Made by a program: the position numbers and the translations under genes
Part shown: positions 19,050-28,224 of the stretch, in pieces
Numbering within the stretch: the stretch's first letter is position 1
Layout of the letters: every line of letters starts with the position of its first letter
Assembly (NCBI GenBank): GCA_040753075.1
Contig: JBFMHA010000040.1
Coordinates: forward strand, 1 to 31,251
Direction: 5' to 3'
Source: UBA6814 sp040753075
Lineage (GTDB): Bacteria > Desulfobacterota > Desulfovibrionia > Desulfovibrionales > Desulfovibrionaceae
DNA: 31,251 nucleotides
The notes under the pieces: generated by a model
Databases searched by the model: none
What the model saw: only the letters and a program-made list of their open reading frames with translations
Told to the model about the DNA's origin: nothing

Positions 19050-19853
19050 CTAGTCGTCCCCGTTCTCCCCGCGGCCCGCGGGCACGATGCCCCGCTCGCT
19101 GGCGCGGACGAAGGCGGCCATGCGCATGACCTCGGGCGCTGCGGCGAACTCGGACTCCACCTGGGCCAGGGCGGTCTGGCGGTCCAGGCCGGAACGGAAC
19201 AGGGTCTTGTAGGCCCGCTTGAGGGCCAGGAGGGTCTCCTTGGAGAACCCGGCCCGGGTCAGGCCCACGGAATTGAGGCCGTACAGCGACACCCGCTCGC
19301 CCGAGGCCAGGCAGAAGGGCGGCACGTCCTGGGCCACGCCGCTGCGCGCGCCCACGAAGGCGTGCTCGCCGATGCGCGCGAACTGGTGCACCCCGCTCAT
19401 GCCGCCCACGATGGCCCGGTCGCCGACGGTCACGTGCCCGGCCAGGCTGGCCCCCAGGGACATGATCACCTCGTTCCCCAGGATGCAGTCGTGGGCCACG
19501 TGCACATAGGCCATGTACAGGCCGCCCGAGCCGATGCGGGTCTCGCCCCCGCCGTTCTCGGTGCCGCGGTGGATGGTGCAGAACTCGCGGAAGGTGTTGC
19601 CCTGGCCCACGTTGAGCCAGGTCTCCTCCCCGTGGAACTTGAGGTCCTGGGGCTCCCCGCCCACGCAGGCGTAGGGGAAGATGCGGTTGTTCGCGCCCAG
19701 CCGGGTGTAGGCCCGGACCATGGCGTGCGCGCCCAGGGTGCAGCCGTCGCCGATGACGGTGTGCTCCTCGATGATGCAGAAGGGACCCACGGTCACGTCC
19801 CGGCCGATCTGCGCGTCCGGGTGGATGACCGCCGTGGGATGGATGCTGGACAC
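19050..19853 (-). CDS. lpxA: UDP-N-acetylglucosamine O-acyltransferase
   Basis: This 267-aa cytosolic left-handed beta-helix enzyme adds a 3-hydroxyacyl chain from ACP to UDP-GlcNAc, the first step of lipid A synthesis. Hexapeptide repeats run from IHPTAVIHPDAQIG to about residue 190. The catalytic His lies in YVHVAHDCILGN. A helical C-terminal part follows. The start is GTG at 19851-19853, overlapping the fabZ stop by one base (TAGTG), so translation is probably coupled. The order fabZ-lpxA matches the E. coli cluster, but lpxI rather than lpxB follows here. Confidence 0.97.
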   Translation of the reverse strand: MSSIHPTAVIHPDAQIGRDVTVGPFCIIEEHTVIGDGCTLGAHAMVRAYTRLGANNRIFPYACVGGEPQDLKFHGEETWLNVGQGNTFREFCTIHRGTENGGGETRIGSGGLYMAYVHVAHDCILGNEVIMSLGASLAGHVTVGDRAIVGGMSGVHQFARIGEHAFVGARSGVAQDVPPFCLASGERVSLYGLNSVGLTRAGFSKETLLALKRAYKTLFRSGLDRQTALAQVESEFAAAPEVMRMAAFVRASERGIVPAGRGENGDD

Positions 19854-20317
19854 TAGATGTCTCCCCGATCGATGACCGCGGCGGTGAGAGTGGCCTCGCA
19901 GGTGACCTGCCCGTCTACGCTGGCCGTGCCGCTGATCTTGAGAAGCTGCAGCCGCTGGCGGAAGTCCTCCACCCGCAGCACGAGCTGGTCGCCCGGCCGC
20001 ACCGGCCGGCGGAAGCGCACCTTCTCCATGCCCGTGAACATGAAGATCTTCCCGGCCAGGGACTCCTCGGTGCTCACGTCCAGGAGCAGGCCGCCGGCCT
20101 GGGCCAGGGCCTCCAGCTGCAACACCCCGGGCATGATGGGCAGGCCCGGGAAATGGCCCTGGAAATACGGCTCGCCGATGCTCACGTTCTTGATGGCCTC
20201 CAGGAAGACCCGGGGCTCGTAGCGGAGCACCCGGTCCACCAGGAGGAAGGGATAGCGGTGGGGCAGGACCTCCATGATCCGTTCCACGCCCAGCACGCCG
20301 CTTCCGTCAGCCTTCAT
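19853..20317 (-). CDS. fabZ: 3-hydroxyacyl-ACP dehydratase
   Basis: This 154-aa hot-dog-fold enzyme dehydrates 3-hydroxyacyl-ACP in fatty acid elongation and competes with LpxA and LpxD for the same acyl-ACP. The helix motif GHFPGLPIMPGVLQLEALAQ contains catalytic His55 and Glu69. Length and the start LPHRYPFLLVDRV are typical. ATG 20315-20317 has GGGAGG upstream and lies inside the end of lpxD (11-base overlap). Confidence 0.97.
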   Translation of the reverse strand: MKADGSGVLGVERIMEVLPHRYPFLLVDRVLRYEPRVFLEAIKNVSIGEPYFQGHFPGLPIMPGVLQLEALAQAGGLLLDVSTEESLAGKIFMFTGMEKVRFRRPVRPGDQLVLRVEDFRQRLQLLKISGTASVDGQVTCEATLTAAVIDRGDI

Positions 20318-21347
20318 GCTCGCCTCCCTTGCGCAAAAGCTCCTTGAGTTCCTCCAGGTCCTTCTCCATGCGCCGCACCCGGCGGGCCAGGTCCGGAAGC
20401 TTGGGCGCCAGGGCCAGGTTGCGCATGTACAGCCCCTCGTCCATGACCGGGATGCCGCCCACCCGCTTGCCCGCGGGCACGTCGTGGGGAACCCCGGACT
20501 TGGGGCCGATGATCGCTCCGTCGCCGATGGAGATGTGCCCGGCCACGCCCACCTGGCCGGCCATGACCACCCCGCGCCCCACCTTGGTGGAGCCGGAGAT
20601 GCCCACCTGGGCCACCAGCACCGAGTCGTCGCCCACCACCACGTTGTGGCCCACCTGCACCAGGTTGTCGATCTTGCAGCGGCTTCCGATGCGGGTCTTG
20701 TCCAGGGCCGCGCGGTCCACCGCGGTGTTGGCCCCGAACTCCACGTCGTCGCCCACCTCCACGACGCCCACCTGGGGGATCTTCATCCGGCCCCCCGCGT
20801 CCTGGGCGAAGCCGAAGCCCTCCGAGCCCAGCACCGTTCCCGGCCCCACCAGGACCCGGGCCCCCAGCCGGGTGCCGGCCATGAGCGCGGCCCCGGGATG
20901 CAGCACGCAGCCCGGGCCCAGCACGCAGTCCTCGCCCACGTAGACGTGGGGGAAGAGCGCGCAGCCCGGGCCCACTTCGGCCCGGGCGCCCACGAAGGCG
21001 AAGGGGTAGACCGTGGCGTCCTCGGCCACCCGGGCCTCGGGATGGATGAAGGCCAGTTCGCTCCGCCCCTCCAGGCAGCCCTGGGGCCTGGCGAAGAGAG
21101 TCAGGGCCCGGGCGAAGTCCAGGTAGGGGTTGGCGCTGACCAGGGCGGCGGCAGCCGCGGACGCATGGGCCTCGTCCACGATGACCGCCGCGGCCCGGGT
21201 GGCGGCCAGCAGCCCGGTGTACTTGGGGTTGGCCAGGAAGCTCACCTGGTCCGGCCCGGCGGCCTCCAGGGTGTTGACCCCGCAGACCTCGCGGTCCTCT
21301 CCGCGCAGTTCGAGGCCGAGCGCCTCCGCCAGTCGAGACAGGAGCAT
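20307..21347 (-). CDS. lpxD: UDP-3-O-(3-hydroxyacyl)glucosamine N-acyltransferase
   Basis: This 346-aa enzyme adds the amide-linked hydroxyacyl chain in lipid A synthesis. The N-terminal uridine-binding domain (about 1-100) includes VSFLANPKY. A long hexapeptide beta-helix follows, with the catalytic His in NLVQVGHNVVVGD. A C-terminal helix ends in a charged coiled coil (MEKDLEELKELLRKGGEHEG). The start ATG lies two bases after the ompH stop (TAG-GC-ATG). Confidence 0.97.
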   Translation of the reverse strand: MLLSRLAEALGLELRGEDREVCGVNTLEAAGPDQVSFLANPKYTGLLAATRAAAVIVDEAHASAAAAALVSANPYLDFARALTLFARPQGCLEGRSELAFIHPEARVAEDATVYPFAFVGARAEVGPGCALFPHVYVGEDCVLGPGCVLHPGAALMAGTRLGARVLVGPGTVLGSEGFGFAQDAGGRMKIPQVGVVEVGDDVEFGANTAVDRAALDKTRIGSRCKIDNLVQVGHNVVVGDDSVLVAQVGISGSTKVGRGVVMAGQVGVAGHISIGDGAIIGPKSGVPHDVPAGKRVGGIPVMDEGLYMRNLALAPKLPDLARRVRRMEKDLEELKELLRKGGEHEG

Positions 21348-21349
21348 GC

Positions 21350-21883
21350 CTACTTGTTGCCCTTGGCCCGGTAGGCCTTGTTGACCTCCACCAGGACCTG
21401 GTCGGTGACGTTGACCGCCTCGCTGACAAAGACCACGCCCGCGCCGCGGCCGTCCATGAGCACGCCGTAGCCGTTCTTCTTGCCGTACTCCTGGACCACC
21501 TGCATGATGAGCTCCAGCACCGGCTTGGAGAGCTTGTCCTCCTCGACCTTCATCTTGCGCTGGTAGTTCTGGACATTGTCCTGGAAGTCCCGGACCTTGC
21601 GCTGGAACATGGTCTGCTTGTCCATCTTGGCCTCCTGGGACAGGACCAGGCTCTGCTTCTCCATGTCGTCGCGCATCTTGTCGATCTCGGCCTTCTGCTT
21701 GTCCATGCTCTCCTTGAGGTCCTTGAACTGGTCCTTGAGCTTGTTCAGGGCGGCCTGGCCAGGCTCGGAGGTGCGGACGATCTTCTCCATGTCCACGATG
21801 CCTATCTTGACGGCCTCGGCGGCCCGGGCCGCGGTGGAGAGCAGAAGCAGCAGACAGGCGGTCAGCAAAACAACCTTGCGCAT
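21350..21883 (-). CDS. skp: Periplasmic chaperone OmpH/Skp
   Basis: This 177-aa protein has a signal peptide (MRKVVLLTACLLLLLSTAARA) followed by KIGIVDMEKIV and a long charged helical region (about residues 45-125) typical of the tentacle arms of Skp. Skp keeps unfolded outer-membrane proteins soluble in the periplasm before BamA inserts them. Chosen start: ATG 21881-21883 with GAGG upstream. A longer upstream open frame is an out-of-frame reading of bamA. It lies 38 bases after bamA. Confidence 0.93.
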   Translation of the reverse strand: MRKVVLLTACLLLLLSTAARAAEAVKIGIVDMEKIVRTSEPGQAALNKLKDQFKDLKESMDKQKAEIDKMRDDMEKQSLVLSQEAKMDKQTMFQRKVRDFQDNVQNYQRKMKVEEDKLSKPVLELIMQVVQEYGKKNGYGVLMDGRGAGVVFVSEAVNVTDQVLVEVNKAYRAKGNK

Positions 21884-21921
21884 ACTCGGTATACCTCGTT
21901 GATGTTGGATGCCGTGCGGGC

Positions 21922-24618
21922 CTAGAAGAACTGGCCCACGGAAAACTCGAACTTGCCCTTGCCGCCCTGGTTGCGGACCTCGTCCAGGGCGTAGCCGTAC
22001 TCGAAGCGCAGGGGACCGATCGGCGAGTACCAGCGCAGGCCTCCGCCCACGCTCTTCTTCAGGTCGAAGTCCATGCTGTCGCCGTCTTCCCAGGTTTCGC
22101 CCGCGTCGAAGAAGGTCACGCCCATGAGGCCCGCCTCCTTGAACAGGGGGAAGATGTACTCGAAGTTGGTGAAGCCCATCTTGTTGCCGCCGATGCGGTC
22201 GCCGGTGCTCTCGTCGTAGGGGGAGATGTAGCCCGAGGCGTAGCCCCGCACGGTGTTGATGCCGCCCAGGTAGAAGCGCTCGAACACCGGGACCTCGTCC
22301 CCTCCCATGTTGGGCATGACGTAGCCCAGGCGCAGGTGCCAGTGGAACACGTGGTCCCACCACAAGGGGTAGTACTGGCTGGTGTCGCCGATGTACTTGA
22401 TGAACTCGTCGTCGCCCATGAGCAGCCCGCCGGCGTACTCCATGCTCAGGCTGTGCACGGCGCCCTCGCTGGGATTGAACTTGCGGTCGGTGGTGTCCCG
22501 GCTGGCCGAGATCGTGGCCGCGCTGGAGATGTTGTTCCCCTCGATGTCCTTGATGTCCTGGGCGGCGTCCGAATCCACGTCGTAGATGTCGTAGAAGTCC
22601 AGCCGGTAGCCCCAGCTCAGGTAGGAGTACTCGCCCATGGGGTAGCCGAAGCGGGCCCGGCCGCCCATGGTCTCCTTGTTGTAATAGTCCAGGTCCTCGC
22701 GACGGGTGTAGAGTTCGCCGCCCACGAGCAGCGGAGTGTCGTTGTAGTTGGGGTTGGTGAAGGCGAGCGTGTACTGGGTGGATCGGCCGCTCCACTGGCC
22801 GGACAGGCCGAGCAGGTAGCCCTTGCCGAAGAGGTTGTTCTCCTCCACCGATCCGGCGAAATAGATCCGGGCCAGGCTGGAATAGCCCACGCCCGCCGAG
22901 ATCTGGCCGGTGGCCTTCTCCTTGATCTTGACCTTGAGGTCCACCTCTCCTTCGTTGCCCGTGGCGGTCGGGGTGACCTCGGCGGCCTCGTAGTACCCGG
23001 AGCCCGCCAGAAGCTGGTTGGAGCGCTTGAGCATCTTGCCGCTGAACAGGTCGCCGTCCATAAGGCGCAGCCTGCGGCGGATCACGTTGTCCCGGGTCTT
23101 GTCGTTGCCCTCGATGACCACCCGCCGCACGTACACCTTCTGCTTCTTGCGGATGGAGTAGTCCACGTCCGCGGTCAGGCTGTCGGCGTCGACGTTCAGG
23201 TAGTAGTTGGCCTCGGCGTAGGCGTAGCCGTAATTGCTGTAGTACTCGGCCAGGGCCTGGGAGTCCTCGCGCAGCACCGACCGGTCGATGTACTGCTTGT
23301 CCGCCTTCACCTCGTCCAGCGTGGTCACGGCCAGGAGCTTCTCGGTGTCCTCCAGGATGTCTCCGGAGAAGGTGATGCTCCCGATCTTGAAGCGCCGGCC
23401 CTCCTCCACCTTGAAGGTCACGACGATGCCGTCGTCCTCGAACTGCACGTCGGGCTGGCCCACCTTGACCTCGATGAAGCCGCGGTTGCCGTAATAGGCC
23501 TCGATGGCCGCGGCGTCGCGCAGGAGGAGCTCCTCCTTGAGCACGCCGGACTGGGTGACCCAGGACAGGAACCCGCGCTCGGCCAGGGCCAGCTCGTCCC
23601 GCAGGTCGTCGGGATCGATTTCCTTGGCCCCCTCGATGTTGATCTTCTTGATGTAGAGCTTCGGCCCCTCGTTGATCACGATGTCCAGCCGGGCCTGGGC
23701 GGCGTCGGCGCCCTCCAGCTTGTAGCTCACCTCGGCCTTGTAATAGCCGTCCTTGCGGTAGAGCTCCTTGATCTTGCCCAGGTCCTCGGCCAGCACCTTG
23801 GGGTTCAGGACCGCGCCCGCGCGGGAGCTCATGACCTCCAGCACGTCGTCCTCGTCCTTCTCCTCGGCGCCCAGGATGCTGATGGCCTGGATGCGCGGCT
23901 TCTCCTTGACCACGAAGGTGAGGCGCACCCCGTCGGGCAGTTCGTCCACCTTGACCTGCACGTCGTCGAAATAGCCCAGGTCGTAGATGGTCTTGAGCTC
24001 CTGGTTCAGGACCTTGGGATCGTAGATGTCGCCCTTCTGGGTCTTGAGGCGCATGAGCACCACGTCCTTGTCCAGGACCTGGACGCCCGCGACCTCCACC
24101 TGGGCCACGGTCTCCTTCTTGAGCAGCTCGTTCTTGATCTTCTCGGCCAGGTCCTCCACCGCGGGCAGGACGTTGATGAGCCCCTCCTGCACCACGAACA
24201 GCGGCTTGGCCGGCTTGAGCCCGAAGGCGTCCACCAGGCGGACGTCCAGGGACAGGGTCTCGCCGATCTGGTTGAAGCTGCCGTAGACCGCGAACTTGGC
24301 GCCGGAGAGCAGGGCCAGGTCCTTGGCCCTGGCCAGGTCCAGGAAGTCCACCTTCTGCTCGCGCAGGAGCGCGTCGAGCTTGTCGCGCTCCACCACGGCG
24401 AAGCCCGCCGCCGCCAGCTTGTCCGCCACCAGGTCGGGCAGGCTGTCCTGGAGATAGGCCAGGTCCGGATCGGCGTTGACCTCGAAGGGCAGGACCACGA
24501 GCTTGATGCCCGCGGCCTTGTCCGCATCCTGGGCCAGGGCCTGACCCGCGAGGCAGAGGAAGAGGGCCAGGGCCAGCCCGGCCCCCGCCAGCCTAGCAGC
24601 AACTCTCGTCATGCTCAT
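21922..24618 (-). CDS. bamA: Outer membrane protein assembly factor BamA
   Basis: This 898-aa protein is the core of the machine that folds and inserts outer-membrane beta-barrel proteins. Layout: signal peptide (1-29, ending GQALA), an extra domain at about 37-165, five POTRA domains (about 171-590) and a C-terminal 16-strand barrel with VRGY in the lid loop and a terminal Phe (FSVGQFF). The extra domain (KLVVLPFEVNADPDLAYLQ..., then YGSFNQIGETLSLDVRLVD) resembles the FlgO/TolB-N-type fold, from memory of family patterns, and is absent from the roughly 810-aa E. coli protein. The ATG at 24616-24618 has GGAG upstream and lies inside lolD (26-base overlap). Confidence 0.96.
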   Translation of the reverse strand: MSMTRVAARLAGAGLALALFLCLAGQALAQDADKAAGIKLVVLPFEVNADPDLAYLQDSLPDLVADKLAAAGFAVVERDKLDALLREQKVDFLDLARAKDLALLSGAKFAVYGSFNQIGETLSLDVRLVDAFGLKPAKPLFVVQEGLINVLPAVEDLAEKIKNELLKKETVAQVEVAGVQVLDKDVVLMRLKTQKGDIYDPKVLNQELKTIYDLGYFDDVQVKVDELPDGVRLTFVVKEKPRIQAISILGAEEKDEDDVLEVMSSRAGAVLNPKVLAEDLGKIKELYRKDGYYKAEVSYKLEGADAAQARLDIVINEGPKLYIKKINIEGAKEIDPDDLRDELALAERGFLSWVTQSGVLKEELLLRDAAAIEAYYGNRGFIEVKVGQPDVQFEDDGIVVTFKVEEGRRFKIGSITFSGDILEDTEKLLAVTTLDEVKADKQYIDRSVLREDSQALAEYYSNYGYAYAEANYYLNVDADSLTADVDYSIRKKQKVYVRRVVIEGNDKTRDNVIRRRLRLMDGDLFSGKMLKRSNQLLAGSGYYEAAEVTPTATGNEGEVDLKVKIKEKATGQISAGVGYSSLARIYFAGSVEENNLFGKGYLLGLSGQWSGRSTQYTLAFTNPNYNDTPLLVGGELYTRREDLDYYNKETMGGRARFGYPMGEYSYLSWGYRLDFYDIYDVDSDAAQDIKDIEGNNISSAATISASRDTTDRKFNPSEGAVHSLSMEYAGGLLMGDDEFIKYIGDTSQYYPLWWDHVFHWHLRLGYVMPNMGGDEVPVFERFYLGGINTVRGYASGYISPYDESTGDRIGGNKMGFTNFEYIFPLFKEAGLMGVTFFDAGETWEDGDSMDFDLKKSVGGGLRWYSPIGPLRFEYGYALDEVRNQGGKGKFEFSVGQFF

Positions 24619-25291
24619 ACAGCTCTCCAGAACGCAGTTCCAAGCGGCGCCGCATGCGCGAGGCCAGGCTCAGGTTGTGGGTGACCACCACCAGGGTCAT
24701 GTGCAGCGTCTCGTTCAGTTCGGTCAGGAGAGCGGCGATGCGCTCCCCGGTCTTCTCGTCCAGGTTGCCGGTGGGCTCGTCGGCCAGGAGCACCCGGGGC
24801 TTGAGCAGGATGGCCCGGGCGATGGCCGCCCGCTGCCGCTCCCCGCCGGACAGGGTGGTCACCTTGTGCGCCGCCCGGTCGGACATGCCCACCCGGTCCA
24901 GGGCCTCGGAGGCCAGGGCCAGGGCCTCGGCGCGGCCCTTGCGGGCGATGATTCCGGGCATGGCCACGTTCTCCAGGGTGGTGAATTCGGGCAGCAGGTG
25001 ATGGAACTGGAACACGAAGCCGATCTCCCGGTTGCGCAGCCGGACCCGCTCCCGCTCGGCCAGGCCGGCCAGGTCCCGGCCCCGGTAGCGGATATCCCCC
25101 CAGGAGGCGGTATCCAGGGTGCCGAGCAGGTGCAGGAGCGTGCTCTTGCCCGAGCCCGAGGCCCCCAGCACGGCCAGGGAGTCCCCCTCCTCCACCGCGA
25201 GGTCCACCGAACGGAGGATGACCAGCTTCTCCGTCGGCCCGGCGACCTCCTTACCAACACCCGCCAATTGATACAATGGGGAATTACTCAT
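24593..25291 (-). CDS. lolD: Lipoprotein-releasing ABC transporter ATPase
   Basis: This 232-aa ATPase powers release of outer-membrane lipoproteins from the inner membrane to LolA. Motifs: Walker A GASGSGKST (43-51), Q-loop region FVFQFHHLLPEFT, signature LSGGERQR, Walker B VLLADEP and switch THN. The FQFHHLLPEFT segment is typical of LolD among ABC ATPases. The ATG is inside the end of lolC (8-base overlap). The C-terminus overlaps the bamA start. Confidence 0.95.
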   Translation of the reverse strand: MSNSPLYQLAGVGKEVAGPTEKLVILRSVDLAVEEGDSLAVLGASGSGKSTLLHLLGTLDTASWGDIRYRGRDLAGLAERERVRLRNREIGFVFQFHHLLPEFTTLENVAMPGIIARKGRAEALALASEALDRVGMSDRAAHKVTTLSGGERQRAAIARAILLKPRVLLADEPTGNLDEKTGERIAALLTELNETLHMTLVVVTHNLSLASRMRRRLELRSGELYEHDESCC

Positions 25292-26513
25292 GGCGGAGGG
25301 CCTCGGAGGGGTTCAGGCGCGCGGCCTGGCGGGCCGGGTACAGGGTGGCGGCGAAGCACAGGGCGAAGGCCGACACCCCGATGAGGGACAGGTCCACCCA
25401 GGACAGGAGCACCGGCAGCCGGTCCAGGGAATAGACCCCGTGCGGCAGCTCGATGAACTGGTAGCGCTTGAGCAGGAAGCATACCGCCAGGCCCAGGACG
25501 AAGCCCAGGACCGTGCCCACCAGGCCGATGATGGAGCCCTGGAGCATGAAGATGTTGCGGATCTCCGCGGCGGACGCGCCCATGGAGCGCAGGATGGCGA
25601 TGTCCCGGGTCTTCTCCATGACCAGCATGACCAGGGTGGTGATGATGGAGAAGGAGCCCACCAGCACGATCATGATGAGGATGACGGCCATGGCCGTCTT
25701 CTCCAGCTTGAGCGCGGCGAAGAGGTTGGCGTTCATCTCCTTCCAGTGGCGCACGTACAGGGGGAAGCCGCCCAGGGCCTCGCGCACCTCCTCGGCCACC
25801 TGGTCGGCCCGCTCCACGTCGTGGACGCGCATCTCCAGGCCGGTGACCAGGTCGGACTTGAAGCCCAGCAGCTCCTGGGCCGCGGGAATGGTCACGTAGG
25901 CCAGGGAGGAGTCGTACTCGAACAGCCCGGTCTTGAAGATGCCCGCCACCCGGAAGCTGCTCACCTTGGGGGTGAAGCCCGCGGCGCTCTGGCGGCCGGT
26001 GGGCGAGAGCAGGTTCACCAGGCTGTTGGCGCGCAGGCCCAGGCGGTCGGCCAGCTCCCGGCCCACGATGATCCTGGGCGGACCGCCTTCGGCGGCCAGG
26101 TCGGCCAGGGAGCCCTGCTCCAGGTCCCGGGAGATGGAGAGCACCGTGTCCGCGCCTGCGGGGTCGATGCCGCGCAGCACCACGCCCTTGACCCCCTGGG
26201 TGGTGGAGGCCATGACCTCGGAATAGATGAAGGGCGTGACCCCGGCCACCCCGGGCAGGGCCGCGGCCCGGGCGGACAGGCCGGCGTAGTCCTCCATCCC
26301 CTGCCCCACGCTGGAGACCAGCACGTGGGCGTTGACCCCCAGGATCTTGGAGCGCAAATCCTCGGAAAAGCCGTTCATGACCCCGAGGACCACGATGAGC
26401 GAGGCCACGCCCAGGGCCACGCCGAGCACCGAAATCAGGGAGATGACCGAGATGAAGGCCTGCTTGCGCCGCGCCAGGAGATAGCGCCGGGCCACGAACA
26501 GGGGGAAGCTCAT
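25284..26513 (-). CDS. lolC: Lipoprotein-releasing ABC transporter permease LolC/E
   Basis: This 409-aa inner-membrane protein has the MacB/LolC topology: one membrane segment near the N-terminus (about 20-45), a large periplasmic domain (about 46-270) and three C-terminal segments (about 275-400). The start FVARRYLLARRKQAFISVISLIS is characteristic of LolC/LolE. Only one permease gene is present, so it may form a homodimer with LolD (LolF-like); this is an inference because a second gene could lie elsewhere. The ATG overlaps the lysS stop in ATGA. Confidence 0.94.
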   Translation of the reverse strand: MSFPLFVARRYLLARRKQAFISVISLISVLGVALGVASLIVVLGVMNGFSEDLRSKILGVNAHVLVSSVGQGMEDYAGLSARAAALPGVAGVTPFIYSEVMASTTQGVKGVVLRGIDPAGADTVLSISRDLEQGSLADLAAEGGPPRIIVGRELADRLGLRANSLVNLLSPTGRQSAAGFTPKVSSFRVAGIFKTGLFEYDSSLAYVTIPAAQELLGFKSDLVTGLEMRVHDVERADQVAEEVREALGGFPLYVRHWKEMNANLFAALKLEKTAMAVILIMIVLVGSFSIITTLVMLVMEKTRDIAILRSMGASAAEIRNIFMLQGSIIGLVGTVLGFVLGLAVCFLLKRYQFIELPHGVYSLDRLPVLLSWVDLSLIGVSAFALCFAATLYPARQAARLNPSEALRHE

Positions 26514-28102
26514 GAGCCGCCGCCGACCTCCGGCCGCAGGAGCGGGAAGAGGATGACCTCGCGGATGGAGGGCGAGTCGGTGAGCAGCATCACCAGCCGG
26601 TCGATGCCCACGCCCTGGCCCGCGGCCGGGGGCATGCCGTACTCCAGGGCGCGGACGTAATCCTCGTCCATGAAGTGGGCCTCCTCGTCCCCGGCCTCCT
26701 TCTCGGCCACCTGCTCCTGGAAGCGCTGGCGCTGGTCCACCGGGTCGTTGAGCTCGGAAAAGGCGTTGGCCATCTCCCGGCCGGTCATGAACAGCTCGAA
26801 GCGATCGGTGACAGAGGGATCCTGCTCGTTCTTGCGGGACAGGGGGGAGATGTCCGTGGGATAGTGGTAGATGAAGTGGGGCTGGACGAGCTTGGGCTCC
26901 ACGAAGATGTCGAAGAGCTTGGCCTGGACCTTGCCCAGCTTCTCGCCCTTGATGACCTTCTCGCCCTGCTCCCGCACCAGCCTGGCCGCGGCCTCGTAGT
27001 CCCGGTAGACATCCGGGGACAGGCCGCCCACCTTCTCCAGGGACTCGTGGAAGGTCATGCGCCGCCAGGTCCCCGGGGCGAGGTCGATCTCCTGGCCCTG
27101 GTACATGACCTTGGTGGAGCCTGTGACCTTCTCGGCGATGTGGGCGAAGAGGTTCTCGGTGAGGTCCATGAGGTCCTGGAACGTGGCGTAGGCCCAGTAG
27201 AACTCACACATGGTGAATTCCGGGTTGTGCTGGGTGGAGATGCCCTCGTTGCGAAAATTCCGGTTGATCTCGTAGACCTTCTCGAACCCCCCCACCAGCA
27301 GGCGCTTGAGGTAGAGCTCCGGGGCGATGCGCATGTACAGGCGCATGTCCAGGGCGTTGTGGTGGGTCATGAAGGGCTTGGCCGTGGCCCCGCCCGGGAT
27401 GGGCTGCATCATGGGGGTCTCCACCTCCATGAAGCCCTGGGCGTCCAGGTAGTTGCGGAACTCGCGCACGATGGCGGTGCGGGCCTGGAAGATGTCCCGG
27501 GTGCGGTCGGTGACGATGAGGTCCACGTAGCGCTGGCGGTAGCGGGTCTCCACGTCCTTGAGGCCGTGCCACTTGTCGGGCAGGGGCCGCATGGACTTGG
27601 TGAGCAGGTCCACCCGGGAGGCCTTGAGGGTGAGCTCGCCGGTCTTGGTGCGGAACAGGGTCCCCACCGCGCCCACGATGTCGCCGGTGTCCAGGCGCTT
27701 GAACACGTTGTAGGCCGCCTGGCCCAGGTCCTCGCGGGAGGCGAAGACCTGCATCCGGCCGGTGGCGTCCTGGAGATGGAAGAAAGTCACCTTGCCGAAG
27801 GAGCGCTGGGAAACGATGCGGCCGGCCAGGCCGAAGGAGGCGGGATCGGCCTCCAGCTCCTCGGCGGTGCGCGGCTCGTAGGCCTCCAGGATGTCGGCGA
27901 CCTGGGCGTTTTTCTTGAAGGTGTTGGGGAAAAGGGGCACGCCCTCGTCCATGAGGGTGCAGGCCTTGCCCACGCGGTTCTTCAGAACCTCGTTGAGTTC
28001 CCCCGCCCGGTCCATGGCCTGGAGCATGGGCTGCACCAGGTCCACGCAGGGGGATTTCACCGGGAGCTTGATCTTCTTCTGCTGGCCGCCGCTGTCACTC
28101 AA
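26510..28102 (-). CDS. lysS: Lysyl-tRNA synthetase, class II
   Basis: This 530-aa class II synthetase charges tRNA-Lys. It has an N-terminal OB-fold anticodon-binding domain (about residues 90-180). In the catalytic core, motif 2 lies in YEINRNFRNEGISTQHNPEFTMCEFY and motif 3 in GVGIDRLVML. The start is TTG at 28100-28102, chosen because CAGGAG lies eight bases upstream. An internal ATG (codon 26) gives a length closer to some homologues but lacks a good ribosome site. It heads the nine-gene operon and overlaps lolC by four bases. Confidence 0.95.
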   Translation of the reverse strand: MSDSGGQQKKIKLPVKSPCVDLVQPMLQAMDRAGELNEVLKNRVGKACTLMDEGVPLFPNTFKKNAQVADILEAYEPRTAEELEADPASFGLAGRIVSQRSFGKVTFFHLQDATGRMQVFASREDLGQAAYNVFKRLDTGDIVGAVGTLFRTKTGELTLKASRVDLLTKSMRPLPDKWHGLKDVETRYRQRYVDLIVTDRTRDIFQARTAIVREFRNYLDAQGFMEVETPMMQPIPGGATAKPFMTHHNALDMRLYMRIAPELYLKRLLVGGFEKVYEINRNFRNEGISTQHNPEFTMCEFYWAYATFQDLMDLTENLFAHIAEKVTGSTKVMYQGQEIDLAPGTWRRMTFHESLEKVGGLSPDVYRDYEAAARLVREQGEKVIKGEKLGKVQAKLFDIFVEPKLVQPHFIYHYPTDISPLSRKNEQDPSVTDRFELFMTGREMANAFSELNDPVDQRQRFQEQVAEKEAGDEEAHFMDEDYVRALEYGMPPAAGQGVGIDRLVMLLTDSPSIREVILFPLLRPEVGGGS

Positions 28103-28162
28103 GGCCGTAACTCCTGCGCGCCGGCGTGCTGGCGCGATGTGGCGTTCCGAAAGAACCCAAGA

Positions 28163-28191
28163 GGACTAGTCCAATTGCCGGCCAGCGTCAA
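28163..28191 (-). promoter_or_regulatory. Candidate promoter of the lysS-lol-bam-lpx operon
   Basis: On the minus strand TTGACG, a 17-base spacer, then TAGTCC. The -35 box is strong and the -10 box weak. The -10 box lies inside a 10-base palindrome (GGACTAGTCC, 28163-28172) that could be a binding site. The start point would be about 55 bases before the TTG start of lysS. Confidence 0.5.
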
Positions 28192-28224
28192 GGAACGGGG
28201 GGCGCTGCAGCCCCGTCCGGCAGG

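Noticed and set aside
21884..22795. Upstream extension of the OmpH frame
   Set aside because: It is an out-of-frame reading of bamA; the signal peptide start at 21883 is clear.
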